Source: Strobilurus pachycystidiatus (taxonomy: Eukaryota > Basidiomycota > Agaricomycetes > Agaricales > Physalacriaceae). Taken from it: a DNA stretch of 64,000 nucleotides. Positions 1-11,800 of this stretch are shown here, piece after piece. The translations under genes and the position numbers were made by a program. Within the stretch, counting starts at the first letter, position 1; every line of letters begins with the position of its first letter. The stretch covers positions 5,084,001 through 5,148,000 of the forward strand of contig JAHLMK010000001.1 of assembly GCA_019915135.1 (NCBI GenBank), read 5' to 3'. Below the pieces are notes generated by a model. That model made no database searches. It was not told the DNA's origin and worked only from the letters and a program-made list of their open reading frames with translations.

Positions 1-1771
1 GGTAGTTCCCATTGACCAGGCGCCTTCGATTGGGTGGGTGGACGTATTCTAGTTCACGTTATTGCGCGCCGCGCTCGTCTTCGCTAACGATGTCGAATTT
101 CGTCCCCCGGCAACTTGGAGTCGTCTTTCACTCGTGCCTCCTCAAGGCAGCGAGACTGTTTCTGCATTGGCCGTGAGTGCCTGGGTGCTGTTGTCGCCAT
201 GGGGTGAGTTTTTGTTTTTCCTTTTTGATTCGTAGTTCTTTGTCTGACGTCGATGGGGCCCAGTGGCTGTAGCGTTGCCTCCCGTCATCATCATCCGCGG
301 GAATATCGACTTCCACCTCCCGCTTCGATACCTCTGGCGGTGTTCGTCCCGTAGGGACATAGTGACGGCGTTCTGGGCGTCGACGGACGGGGAGGAGAGG
401 GATCGATGGGAGGAGAGGGTGAAGACGGAGGGTCTATCCGAGATGGGGATGGCGAACGAGTGGGAGGAGGTGACCGAGGAGTGGTGGCTTGGGGCAATGG
501 ATTTCGTTCGGTAGGGTGTCGATGAGCTCCTTTCAGGGAATTTTTTGTTTTTTCTGTAGTTCGCATACCGGCTTATACCATTTCTTGTTTGTGATACCCC
601 CACTCTGGGATTTTGATCGCGTCGTTCGTTGTGATCGGCGCGTCGCGTATGTTTAACGAACACGTACTAGTGGTGACGGCTAATGTTCCTGATTTGCGTG
701 ATGGTCGATCACGCCCGGGGATATTCTGTTGTCTAACTTATCCTTTAGGATCAGGTGTCCGAATGATGCGAGTGCTCGTTTCGGAGGTGTTCCTGCGGGT
801 ATGCCGATGGGTGATGGATGCTCGCTTTTGCCGGGAGGTGGCGTAGCGTTTCGTAGTGTGGGGATTGCTTGTTGGCGAAGGTGGTTGTCTTTCGACCGGT
901 GGATCTGGATTTTTATTACGACAGTCCTCGACTGTATTTCTCTTCCGAAGAGAATGAGCTACGCTGCTTGGCTCGAAACCTGTTCTTCGGTCTTCCCACC
1001 GCTAGTTTCCATTTCACGTCAGGACCCTCCTCCACGAGGAGATCCACTGTATCGTCTGGGTGGTTTATTCCTGGTTCGCGCGGAAAGGTTTTCCGTTGTC
1101 GGAATACAGTACGGGGTGTGGAAAGAGAATGAGTCCTCGATCCAAGGGTTGGACGGGGTTCGTGGATTTCTCGAATTCCACTCCGTATAGGAGACGTAGG
1201 TGGTGCGGGGTGTTGCAAGTTTGTTTTGCGCTGTATAGATGCACGGCCCAGGGGTCCAGGATGAGGGAAGGGGGGTGGTAGAACACCGTGAGATCTAGGC
1301 GTGGCTCGGTATAGAATGTCGGGGTTCGTATACGTCGTAGTGGCCCCCGTAAATATCTTGCCTGAAGAAGGCATAATCCTTCTTTCGTGTGTCGAGATAG
1401 ATGTTGGGGGGTTCTCCACAGAACTTCCATACATCGTGCCATGATGGGGATATGTCCGTTCACCAGAGACCGAAGAAGAACCCAGTCTTCCTCTAGTCCC
1501 AGCAACCTATAGACCACGTCTATGACCCATGCAGCTCTGCCCAGAAGGCTCCGGTATTGAGTAGGACCTGATCGTACTGTTGGTTTGAATTCCGCGATGT
1601 GGATGGTCAACTCCCTAAGGAGGGAGAGTACTCGATGTTCGGTTCTGCGAGCTCGTACAAGGGGGGGGATAGTGTCGGAGGTTGTGGTGATTGGAGGCGT
1701 TACCCCAACGCCGGGGGAGGGGGGAGGTTCCGATGTAGTGGTACGTGGGCAGTATGGAGACTTCGTCCTAT
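1..1771. other. Left-edge region; long minus-strand frame running out of an LTR
   Basis: No recognisable gene is visible in 1-1060. From 1771 down to 1065 the minus strand has an uninterrupted frame of about 235 codons that is fused in frame to the reading frame inside the adjacent LTR. It has a Pro-rich start and then a helical stretch rich in Leu and Arg; I recognise no domain, no zinc knuckle and no protease or RT motif. Because the LTR promoter points this way, it could be the 5' part of the retroelement interior (gag-like) or a captured host fragment. No primer-binding site is evident next to the LTR. Confidence 0.3.
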
Positions 1772-2620
1772 TGTTACGACCTGACCCCGCCGTGACAAGG
1801 ACCCGCTCATGAGAGACTACCCCTGTAGTCAACCCATAGCTTTCCTGCGAGCGTACCACGTACATCCTTGTATTGTGCTTGACTGGTCGTACTGTACCAG
1901 TCATAGGGGCCCTCGATGGTCGCACATCCATCTCGCCAGAGACTGTGATACCGTAGGAACCTAATCCCAAGGCACGAGGCTCGCCGCCGGACCTAGTCCC
2001 AGGTGTGGCGTCGGGGAGCCTTCTCTCGTCGGAGTCAACGACGTTGGCGGAGGTATCGAAGGGAGACATGTGGGTGAGTCCTACCACGGAGAGCTCAGAG
2101 TGCCCAACGGGGTTGTATGGGGAAAACTGGTTAAGGACGAAGTCTGAGTAGCTAGTACAACGCTGTCTCTGTATTTATACTAATCCCATGCTTGCTCGTC
2201 GTTCCTCTTCTCGAAGCTTCTACCACATACTCCCGATGCGTCGGGAGTGGTCCGACGCTGCGGATGACGGAGATCCCGACATCCCGATGACCGCCCGACA
2301 GATCGATGACCGCCCATTGGTCGGGAAGGCGGGTTTGGTCGGGTACCGACTCCCGCCTGACTCACGCGGCCTAAGTATATTCCCGGGGTGTCTTACACCA
2401 TGTGCGCTCGCTCCAAAGTGTATCCGGGAGGGCGGGAAGCCCGACAAGGGCGGGACTTCAGGATCCCGGTTCTGTCGCCATAAGGGATCGAACTCTCAAC
2501 CCCTTGATATATCTCTCGGCATCTTCCGGTGTGGCGCTGGTTTATGTAGCCGTAGCATCAGGACGCCAAAGTGTGACCAAAGTGGAGGGCCTTGAGTTGC
2601 GGTGAGGCCACATCATGACA
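1772..2620 (-). mobile_element. Long terminal repeat, family 1, copy 1
   Basis: An 849-bp unit beginning TGTTACGACC and ending CATGACA (TG...CA type) that recurs at 12534-13383 and 62917-63474. On the minus strand it carries a TATAAATACAG promoter-like box at about 2172-2180, so the element is read right to left. The flanks (cctat on the left, ctact on the right) are not a target duplication, unlike copy 2. This copy is therefore either one end of a larger element whose interior lies below 1771, or a recombined solo LTR. Confidence 0.85.
2067..2069 (-). promoter_or_regulatory. First AUG downstream of the LTR TATA box
   Basis: On the minus strand there is no ATG between the TATAAATA box (about 2175) and this ATG roughly 100 bases downstream. 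The frame it opens (MSPFDTSANVV...) stays open for about 99 codons to the LTR end. The corresponding ATG in copy 2 is at 12829-12831. In copy 1 the frame continues past the LTR edge into the flank. Confidence 0.5.
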
Positions 2621-2639
2621 CTACTACGCCCGACGACAT

Positions 2640-4340
2640 TGTGAGTATCATCTGTCTTCCTCTGGATCTTGGTCCTCGTCTCTTCTCCAGAAGAACAAGT
2701 ACTCGACACTCAACAACAAGACCGCCGCGGCCATTCTAAATGGACTTGAGCTCAAAGGCCAGCTCCTTCACTGCTGTCGAGGCAAGGAGCTTATCTTTGG
2801 CATTGACGACGTATGGTCTTATTTCACTGTCCGTTATACCACTAATAAGTACATTTAGTTTGTCATTTGCGTATGTTTCGGACTCGAGGGCCATCTACTT
2901 TGGATTCCGACCGCCCAGTTCGATGAGCTCACTGGGAGCCCACCTGTGGCGCGAGGACAGAAGAGTAAATCGTTCGAGGTTCCCGCTGACATGTTCCAAG
3001 GACCGCCGAACAGTACTGGTTACGCCTCGATCCAGATGTACTTTCGACGGGGCAAGTGGACGTTAATTCTTCTCGACCATAACGTCATGATCTCCTTTCA
3101 TGTTATGCGTCTCCGCCGACCATGTACTCCCTCAGATTTTCTGTCCGATTCGGAGGTAAGTTTACTTCTTATCATCGCAATCTTTGCTCATCTCTGACGC
3201 TGTAGATATGGCCGTATCTCTGGTCCTCCTCCCATGGTCCAGTACATCATCTGGAGCCGGAGAAGACCATGGAGGCTCTTTGTCTCTGGCGCTCGCAAAT
3301 CCTGGCATCGAAAGATCATACTCCGATCTTTGTCGCTGTCAAGGGCAATCAGCTAGTCAACAACGGCTACGGTGCCCAGGAGACGACTGACATGCTCTGG
3401 CACGCGCGTATTCATCCTATCATGCCTATCTATTTACTTGCCCCGCTTGATTCTCTATGGCGTCAGTTTGTTGACCATCACAGGCGTTACCAACTTGGGC
3501 GTCTGGCGATGCTTGCCAAGACTCCACTCGCACATACGTCAGGACCTGGTGCATTCTCCTTCAATGCAGATGCTCATAAGCGCTTCTTGCGAACCGTTCC
3601 CGTCTACCGACGTGACACTGTATGAATCTCAAAGGAGGAGTTCCAGGAGCTGCGAGACACTGATCTGCTGAACTCAGACGCGACACTCAACGACGATGGG
3701 ACTGCATCCGTGACAACTGGTAAGCCTCTCAAAGCCAGTGGTATACGCCCTTATAGTCTTTTTAGACACCCATGACGATCCATTCTATCATCCTGGCCTG
3801 GAACCAACTATCCGCAACATGGACAATCGCACAAAAAAGCTCAAACTACCGATCTTTTGCCTCTCTATTTCTCGCGGTGTCAAGTCAGCAAAGACCGTCA
3901 ATATTTATACGCCCATCACAGCAAAGATACCTGCGTCATGGAATACGCCAATCTATGTAGGTTTTTGACGCCTGACTTTCTCCTCTTCTAATCCTTTGCA
4001 GTCTTTCCTTCAAATGAAGCCGACTGAGGATGTCCTTGTCGTCGCTCATAATACAACGCTGGGCCCTTATAGTTTCGAAGTATTTGTGTCTGCTGTATGG
4101 ACAGCCGACCGGGTGGAGAATCTGCCTGCAACAAAGCGGACACCGCAGATATTTGGGAAATCGGTGAGAAAGAGAGCGGCTGCATGCGATCTTAGGAGGG
4201 AGATAGAGCGAGCAGCAAAGAGGTCCAAGGTTGAATCGCGCGGCTGCTTGTTGTACAAGTCCCAGAACGACGACATAGGAGATGAGCTATTACAGGAATT
4301 GGAGGAGATGGACGAGGGCGACGAGGATGACGATGAGTAA
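2640..4340 (+). pseudogene. Decayed hypothetical gene, right flank of LTR copy 1
   Basis: Protein-like stretches follow one another on the plus strand with plausible introns. A likely exon starts at about 2690 after a gtgagt...ccag intron, with ILNGLELKGQLLHCC- and FGIDDVW-like sequence. Others lie near 2940-3170, 3270-3620 (rich in His and Trp), 3745-3960 and 4010-4340. The last ends in an acidic tail of Glu and Asp with a stop at 4340. An in-frame stop at 3623-3625 breaks the best exon, and no convincing start exists because the LTR abuts the 5' side. I do not recognise the family. It is probably a host or transposon gene cut by the LTR and since eroded. Confidence 0.4.
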
Positions 4341-4387
4341 TAATTATATGTATTTATCGAGTTGTAGTTGCACTAGACCCACTGTGA

Positions 4388-4760
4388 CAAAAGTGGTACT
4401 TCACTCAGCATGTGTGGCACAGTCAAGCATCGTGAGGGATGCGGGTACTCCAATAGTACTCCAGAAACACCACCAAATGACAGAAGACATTTAGGAAAGG
4501 TCATGATTGAAGGAATTGCGCCACTGCGGGTCCTAGAGCAGAAGTGGTACTTCACTCAAGGTACGTGGCGCAGTCACGAGTCGCGAGGATATCCGAGGAC
4601 CTGAAATTCACCCTACACACACCACAAAGTGGAAGGATACATGTAGGAATGGCCAGAATTGAAGGATTCACGCCACCGCGGTCCTAGAGCAGAAGTGGTA
4701 CTTCACTCAAGGTGCGTGGCACAGTTAGGCAGTGTGAGGGTACCCGAGTACTCGAAATAT
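4388..4760. repeat. Three tandem units of about 150 bp, plus a fourth at 5311
   Basis: The core AGTGGTACTTCACTCA occurs at about 4391, 4542 and 4693. Each copy is preceded by a (g/a)attgaaggaattgcgccac-like block and followed by a CGTGGCACAGT-like block. A more diverged copy lies at 5275-5330, directly upstream of the integrase gene. Such arrays upstream of a transposase resemble subterminal binding repeats, but I could not find a matching right-hand array. Confidence 0.7.
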
Positions 4761-4799
4761 ACCTCAAAAACACCATAAAGTGACAGAAGATATTAGAGA

Positions 4800-5245
4800 T
4801 GTCCACAAATATATATTCGAGTATATTCTTATTCATGCACACGGATAATCCCCCCTCCAAGGGTCATAATTGTTATTCATGAATATACTCTTAATCTTAT
4901 TCATCAACTTAATCTTCACTGCGAATATTTCGCTTTTATTCATGAATATTCATGAATATACAAGTATAATCATCTCAATGTCACTCAAAATCACAGTTAA
5001 AGTTATTGAATGAACTATAAATCATTCAAACAGCATCTAAATTTATCATAAACTTGTCTTCAGTACTGAGAATTCAGTATTGTCAGACACTCATGAATGA
5101 GTTGAGGATTATGTGAACTTGAAGGTTCATATTCTATATTCGTCAACTTATTCTTATTCACGAATATAATATATTCATCATATTCATATTCATGAATAAG
5201 ATTAGGAATATATTCATGAATATTCTTCTTTACTCCTTATTTGTG
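4800..5245. repeat. AT-rich tract with repeated ATTCATGAATA palindromes
   Basis: The tract is strongly AT-rich with many overlapping copies of the palindromic motif ATTCATGAAT or ATTCACGAAT, for example near 4876, 4958-4979, 5158, 5185 and 5214. It separates the tandem units from the integrase gene. It contains no gene. It could be transposon subterminal DNA or simple AT-rich decay. Confidence 0.6.
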
Positions 5246-5503
5246 GTCATGTCTAGAAGATATTCAGGAATGATCAGGATTGATGGAATTGCGCCACTAG
5301 GATCCTCAGTGCAGAAGTGGTACTTACTCACTGAACTCTCTAGGGCAAAAGTGGTACATGTCTTAGTATCTGTGGTACAGTCAGAGTACCATTCTCATGG
5401 CTCATGGGTGTCTTTGCTCGCTCTGTTAGCTGTTTTCCATCCCTGGTCCTTATCGGTTCAGCATCTGAGTCATTTGAAATTTGCCTCTTTCTCTGTTACT
5501 ATC

Positions 5504-7126
5504 ATGTCCGAGAGTCATGGCTCACCCTCGATTCACCAGTTCCTTATGGAATGTCACAGAGCATCCACACGAGCTCTGCTTGTCATCAACTGTATCCCAA
5601 ATGCAGAATTGGATGCAGCGGAACGAGCATTACATGTTCTGTCCGCATTGCGCACTATTCTCCAGTCTATTCAAGGAGAACTTGACAATGGTCAGGATCT
5701 CTCCGAGTACCTTGACACTCTCATCTCTCCTCTGGTCGCCTTCCTCGAGCAGCCTCCTCCAGATCCATCCGATTTCGTTCCCAGACTGTATCAGCCCACA
5801 CAGGGTCGTCCTCGCTATATCCTCGATCTGCAACGCGCTCTATTGCTTCATGAGCTCGGTGCAAGCTGGAATGACACTGCCCATGCCATGGGTATCAGTC
5901 GTCAGACCCTCTGGCGACATCTGACTCAAGCTGGTCTAGGGGGTACTCGCAGAGAGTTCACCATCATGTCAGACGAAGAGCTGGATGAGCAGATTGCCCA
6001 GCTCTCTCTCGAACATCCATTCAGCGGGTCCATCATTCTCAAAGGTCTGCTCGAGTCACGGCATATTCACCTGCCCCTGCGCCGAATTCAGCAGAGTCTG
6101 CAGAGAGTTGACGAAATCAGTGTTCTTACCAGGTATGTACAATCATTACTCGAGTATTGGATGGTATGATACAAGCCTCACAGATGGGGTGCTCTGATGT
6201 CTAGAACCGTATACAAAGTTTGCGGAGTAAATGCTTTGTGGCATCAAGATGGAAACGAGAAACTCAGGCCTTGGGGCTTCTATATTCATGGTTGCATTGA
6301 CGGCCACTCTCGCCTTCTTATCTACTTGGAGTGCACAAACAACAAGCGGTCAGACACCGTTCGAAAGTTCTTCCTCGATGCCATAGGTGTTTATGGATGG
6401 CCTAGCCGTGTTCGCGGTGACTATGGAGGAGAGAACAATGGCATAGAGGAGGAGATGATTCGTCACTGGGGCAAGCTACATAATGCCTATATCCGTGGCC
6501 AGTGAGTTGACAAAGACCCATGTTTGGCTTTTTCTCAATATAAATTAAGATTGACGAGAAATGTCAGAATGGAAAGAGGCTGGCGCGACATCAGGAAGGA
6601 TTGCATTGAAGCCTTTTGCCAGATCTTCTTCTATCTCGAACGACTTAGCTTGCTGGATATGGCAAATGCCATTCACCGCCTATGTCTTTTCCTTACCTTC
6701 CAGCGGCGCATCCAGGTCTCGCTGAATCGTGCACTTGATGCCTGGAATCATCACAAGATTCGCACAGATAGGAACCATAGCCCGGTGGTCATATATGAGC
6801 TCAGTCGAGAGCAGGCCATCAACCGTGGATACTGGACAGGCGACGCCGGTGACCCACTTGAAGACGTACAGAACAACCCTCGATATGGCGTTGACTCATC
6901 GTCCTCTTTCACCGGAGACGATCATCAGGAAGGGCAGCGTGAAGATATTCCTCCTGATATAGACTTGGATATGCAGCGCGAGCGAGGACTACTGTTGAAC
7001 AAGGATGATGAGATAGAGGAGGTGCGAGCTCTTCTGAACAATTTTGACTTCGATAGAGATGACGGAAACTGGGGAATCAAAGTCTATTGTGAAGCAGTAG
7101 TTACTCTGACAGCTAGATTACAGTGA
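5504..7126 (+). CDS. Integrase core-domain (rve-type DDE) protein, transposase-like
   Basis: Three exons, 5504-6132, 6205-6501 and 6550-7126, join in frame through GT-AG introns of 72 and 48 bp to give about 500 residues. The N-terminal part is helical with a helix-turn-helix-like segment (AMGISRQTLWRHL, about residues 127-139). The catalytic triad is readable: D225 in LWHQDGN, D282 in RGDYGGEN and E317 in NVRMERGWRDI. This is the pattern of the rve-like integrase family that is multicopy in Agaricomycetes. The start chosen is the Met before SESHGS; the frame is open further upstream to 5192. The C-terminal third is acidic and low in motifs. All three acidic residues are kept, so the catalytic core may be intact. 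Neighbouring repeats at 4388-5330 may be its ends. Confidence 0.85.
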
Positions 7127-7167
7127 TACTCGTCCATCAGACTGCACTTTGAACAGAGTTACGTACT

Positions 7168-7778
7168 TCATAATCTCCGATGAGTACATCCGCCAGTAAA
7201 CCTCGTTCTTTGGTTGTGATCCGGATGATAAACCCTCAGAATCATGCATCGCTGTTCCTTCTCGGGGAGAGGTTTCATAGTAGACCAAGTAAGCCGCCTT
7301 AGGATGATGGGGTGAGGAAACCAGACTACGATCTTCTCTGCAACGTTCTCCCATGTTGGCTTAGTGACAAACCAACTGGCCAATATTGATAGTCTCTCCT
7401 GATGTGTTGTTGGAGTGCGACTGATGTGGCCACTGTTGGAGCCTCCCCTACCCCTACCTCCTCTGCCTCTGGCACCTGTAGCACTGGGCTTTGGACGCGC
7501 TTTTTCTTCCCTATCTGAGTACCCTCATGAACACAGTGTATTCAAAACAGATTCGAGTCAACATACTTTTCTTTCTCTTGGTCCTTGCCTCCGATGCTGT
7601 TTCATCAGTCGGAATGAGGTGCTTCTCAAGGTACCATGCGCTGTTTCCAATAGATTCGGTGTTCGACATGTCTGACGTTCATCATAGTGAGAAAATACTG
7701 CTGCAACTATATGATCTCAGTAATGAACGTACCGTCGGGACTATCAGTCTCATGCACCTCATAGTAGTCCTCACCGAT
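7168..7778 (-). CDS. Hypothetical protein fragment, basic RG-rich segment
   Basis: Minus-strand exons at about 7734-7778, 7567-7671 and 7168-7514 join in phase. They encode an acidic start (GEDYYEVHETDSPD), a lysine-rich patch and an RGRGG-type Gly/Arg stretch, then a hydrophobic basic tail. A second open frame (7118-7354) with better-looking composition overlaps the tail, which suggests a frameshift or a missed intron near 7350. The 3' end overlaps that of the integrase gene, tail to tail. No start codon is evident upstream; a MITE lies at its 5' side. Function unknown; probably a gene remnant. Confidence 0.35.
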
Positions 7779-8156
7779 CTGATATGAAGGTCAGAAGCGC
7801 CAATTGCCTGTTCTGCAAAGAATAAAACAAATGTATTCGTAAACAAACAGATATCACTAAAGAAGGTAGAGATTACTTTCGATTGCGCGACCAGTAGCTG
7901 TGGGTATGAGGCTCATGGCCTAGCAATTGATGGGGTCCCATTCAGCCTCAAAACACATCAATTGCTAGGATTGGGCAATTGCTAGGAATATGAGCCTCAT
8001 GGTTCAGGGTCCTAACTTGATATATTGCTATTAGGTTAGTTGGGCTAGGTAAGGGTTAGGTTAGAGGTTAGAGGTAAGGGTGTCTCGGTGTCTCGGTGGA
8101 AGAAAACGGTATTTATACTCAGTAAAAAAGATTCAGCAATGAATTATCACTTTTTA

Positions 8157-8237
8157 ATACTTAGGGCTTGTCCCTAAGTATGTCTAATTCATTGTGTTTA
8201 TTGTCACAAATACTTAGGGCAGTCATGCCCTAAGTAT
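8157..8237. repeat. Two perfect hairpins sharing ATACTTAGGG arms
   Basis: 8157-8181 forms a 10-bp perfect stem (ATACTTAGGG / CCCTAAGTAT) with a 5-nt loop. 8210-8237 forms an 11-bp perfect stem (ATACTTAGGGC / GCCCTAAGTAT) with a 6-nt loop. A third, imperfect version follows at about 8251-8283. The arms are the same sequence, so the hairpins arose by duplication. Confidence 0.8.
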
Positions 8238-8345
8238 GGAATATAGCAGCAGTACTTAGGGTTAGTGAAACTAAGCCTAAGTCTGTAATAATGAAAATTT
8301 ATTGCTGATATAGTCATAAAATGCGATCAAAGTTCACTATAAATA

Positions 8346-8425
8346 AGGCTTTCTGGCTGAGTGGTTATGCCCCCCAAACTCATTATTTTTAGTCAGAAGG
8401 TCAGTGGTTCAATCCCTGCTAATGA
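8346..8425 (+). repeat. tRNA-like segment with pol III A and B boxes (SINE-like)
   Basis: TGGCTGAGTGG at 8354-8364 matches an A box and GGTTCAATCCC at 8406-8416 matches a B box, with tRNA-like spacing and a short GGC/GCC D-stem. The T-arm stem and the acceptor stem do not pair, so it is not a working tRNA gene. It reads as a tRNA-derived SINE head or tRNA pseudogene inside the MITE. Confidence 0.5.
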
Positions 8426-8524
8426 CAACGATTAAAACTCAAGTTGCTAGAGCCTAGTAATTGCTAGGTTTGGAGGCTCAATTACCCTGGGCAATTGCTA
8501 GGGAAATGAGGCTCCAATCTACAG

Positions 8525-8767
8525 CTAGGACTCATTGCGCCGCCTCTTCTGATCCTCATCACCCTTCGAATCAACTTTTTCCGAGGATGTCTACCAATGC
8601 ATCCGGGAGTATGAGCACATAACCAATCTAAACAGCCGCGTCTCTTACCTTCTGGGAGGCAGTCGCACGCGTCTTTGGCCGTGTACGTGCCTCAGCGTCA
8701 GCATCTGCAATATCATCCGTAGTCGCCTGTTCGGCTCCCTTGTGGTACTGCTTAGGGCGCTGTCGTG
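8525..8767 (-). other. Possible extra 3' exons of the 13-exon minus-strand gene
   Basis: 8649-8767 and 8525-8590 on the minus strand are bounded by splice-like sites and read as charged, Lys/Arg/Asp/Glu-rich protein ending in a TAG stop. However, the upstream exon already meets a TGA at 8824-8826. They could be 3' untranslated exons, an alternative C-terminus lost by mutation, or a separate fragment. Confidence 0.35.
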
Positions 8768-8823
8768 CTATATATCAGTATGTACTCGAGACCAACAGGT
8801 GATGTAGAAGTATTTACCTTAAT

Positions 8824-11800
8824 TCAATTTCGCAGCTTTCGAGCAATAGCCTCGCAACACTCCTTCAGAAAAGTATACGCAGCTTGATATCCTGGCTGCT
8901 CGGGGTCCTCCTCATCAAGGAAGCGAACAACAACGTTGTTGTAGAATCCAGAAAGACCAAACTCTCCAACATAGAGTATATCCGCGTTCATATGTTTTGG
9001 ATTGCCGGGATCTCCAAAAAGACGCTCTAAGCAGGCAACGAGATTAAGACCCGGATGAAAACAACCATTGGACAAGCTCTGTAACTCGAGATAGAATTGG
9101 GACGTCAATGATGCTGTCTGCGGAAGTAGTTAGGGAAACAATGCGGCATCGATGCATGAAGACAGGTAGCACAACATACCGGAAACTTATGTGAGTATGA
9201 CCGAAAAATCACAGCAAAGCTTCGAAAACCTTCTGCCTCCCACTGAACACGGGGATAGTGCAAGCGAAAATAGGAGAGCAGAGCATATACTGCCTTTGAG
9301 ATCCTCAAGCACTGTAAGAAGACCTGTGGAACAGTTGGGAGTGAAGAGAATGAGGTTGGAGGAAAGCCGGCCGCCAGAGCGGGAATGATTGTGTATAGAG
9401 TCGACAAGAAGTCCGTCAGAATGCAGAGTCCACCGCTGCCGAGGACTATGTGCTGCTCAAAGAACAGATTATCCTCCTGCTGTGGAAACGGTTGACCCGT
9501 ACTACCGCATTGGAGAGAAAGATCAACAAAGTCTGATAGGAATTCCGTGTTGAGAGAGCTCCGAATCTCCTCCAGAAGACTTGCCGGGTTAAGAGCGGGT
9601 GGCACTCGTCCCAGGACTAGCTCCTGCCACGATTGAATGCGAGTATGCCTCTCTTGAATATGTGTATACTGAGGTGAAGCCTTGTCTCTCCACTGTATCT
9701 TGAGGATCAGCGAAACAGCAATGTAAGGGTCATGAGAAATGACTTACCCAACTTGTACGCCTCGTACTCCCTGTCGATACAGCAGGACACGACATCTTCG
9801 AAAGGTATCGCAAGGTACAACTGTGCGTCGAAGGGATCACATACAAAGATGTGTCATGCGAGGTCACTGGAGGGTCTGACTCGACTGGTGGGTCTGGCGA
9901 CGGTGCTTGTGATGGTGCAACGGATGGTTCTGCTACTGGAGGCGATGGCGCCTCAGAGGACTCTACGATTGGAGGTGACGGCGGCGGCGGCGAGGACATC
10001 TCAACAGACGGAGCTGGAGACGGCCTTGAATGAGAGGGACCGGGTGTAGATGATCTGGCGGTAGACTCGTAGTCTTGTGTCTTGGAACTCAAACTCGATG
10101 CATTGTCAAAAGATGAGAAGTTGGGAAATGCTGAAGTAGATGATTCAGCAGTAGAACCATGGCCAGAGCGAGCGGAGCCCGATGGAAAGGAGGGAAATTC
10201 AGGCATGTCTTCATTGTCGTAGATGAACTGTAACTGCCGTAAGCTTATAGAATCTCACAGTGAATGGTATACCATACATCCTCGTCACAAAAGCCACGCT
10301 CATCAAAACACTGCTGGTCCTCGCCATTGGAGGATACAAGGAACAAAGGCTACAACTGTGTGAGTATGCAAAGGGTAGGAAAGGACCGTACACACCTCCT
10401 TTCCTTTACCCTTAGAGGTTTTCAAACGGGATGTCTCGTTCTCGAAGTCGTTCTGTGTCTGTCTCGTCAGCTATGTGGTTGTAAGATGAAATGTGATAAG
10501 ACAAACCTGGTGTTTGCTCTTGGTTCTTGTCTCATCCTCTGTGATATCACCAACCGAGACTTTACTACGCTTTTTATGGGGCTTTCTTGGCGACTGTAGA
10601 CCTTTGCTGTCCGACGCAGAGTGCTCTCCGTCATCCAACTACTCTAGTGTCAGATACTGTCGATGGAATGACAGATGACTCTTACCTTGTGCTTATTCGG
10701 TCTTGCTCGTGAGGCTGCTAGTTTAGTCCCGGACTTGGGCGTCTCATTGTCCGAATTGTAGATGTCGCGGAACATCTATCAAGGCGACGTTAGATCCAGG
10801 ACGTCTCAGATTAAGCGACCAACTTACCTTGGTAGACTTTCCGCGCACCTTTTCTGAAGTTGTCTGTGTCGCGGACGAATTTGTACTTGACGACTTATAA
10901 GCATTCTTACGAAGGTTAGAGGTCGGCAGAGATGCAGAGGAAGAGTCACTATCGTCAATGTCTACGGCAGTGTTGTCCCTCTTACGTCGAGACGCCCGAG
11001 GCTTTGGGGTCCGGCTGGAGGTAGGCTTATTCTAGAGTCTACATCAGTAGGGTTTAATGGTTGCCAATTCGATGTTACCTTCGGCATGAACTCCTCCGAA
11101 TCCTCTTCCATGACAGAGTCTTCGTCCGAGTCTGTCGTAATGTTGCGCTCCATGATCTCCTTTTGAGATAAGTCGCGCGTAACATCAGCGTAGTCCTGGC
11201 TTGTTACGCCACCGAGTGGGAGATTGGGCTCTGTAGCATCGAGGGCAATGTAGACCATGTTTGGAAATAACTTTGCCTTGTTTCGGACGCCGCCACCAAC
11301 TGAAGCACTAACAAAGCTATCAGTCAAGGTGTTTATCAAGACAGGATACGACTTACTGAAGCATTTGTTCCACTGTAAGGTGTTTTCCACCTTTGAAAGT
11401 CATGGGGCGAAGAATGTGGGACACTCCGGGATGTCGACGTGCCTGGCTCTTACCGACTGTCCTTGTCGACTGCTCAACGGCCATCAGAACGCGCCATCCA
11501 GTATAGAAGCGGAGGGGATGGGGTTCAATGTCATCGAACGCATCATCGATGCAAGCATCAACTTGGAAGCCGGACAAGTCTTCGGCAGCGTCGACCGTTG
11601 CAGTGTATCCCTCGTTGACGAGTAAGCCGGTTCTGTGAGGTCACAGAATCAATTCTAATTCAGAAGAAAAGGAATGCAAAAGACTTACTTAGACTCGTTC
11701 GGTCTTTCATACTCTCCCACAGCGACGGCTTTGGTCCCCTCTACAAGTGTGACCGTGAACTTGCGTGTCTTCACGGGTGGAGCCTTGACCTTAGCAGCTG

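Larger units (their letters stand above)
7905..8516. mobile_element. Hairpin-rich MITE-like element
   Basis: Both ends carry inverted modules built from GAGGCTCAT and CTAGCAATTG: forward at about 7907-7930, reverse at 7965-8001 and again at 8445-8516. The interior has no reading frame, is AT-rich, and holds two near-identical perfect hairpins and a tRNA-like segment. A TSD is not evident. It lies just past the TAG stop at 8525-8527 of the putative 3' exons of the minus-strand gene. Confidence 0.55.

Noticed and set aside
1767..2625. Target duplication around LTR copy 1
   Set aside because: Flanks cctat and ctact do not match, unlike the perfect CAGGG pair at copy 2.
4800..5245. CRISPR-like or centromeric array in the AT-rich tract
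   Set aside because: Palindromic motifs are irregularly spaced with no constant repeat-spacer structure, and the organism is a fungus.
8036..8090. Telomere-like repeat (ttaggttag, gggttag)
   Set aside because: Only a few irregular units inside an AT-rich MITE; not the TTAGGG array expected at a telomere.
8346..8425. A functional tRNA gene
   Set aside because: A and B boxes are good but the T-stem and acceptor stem do not pair.
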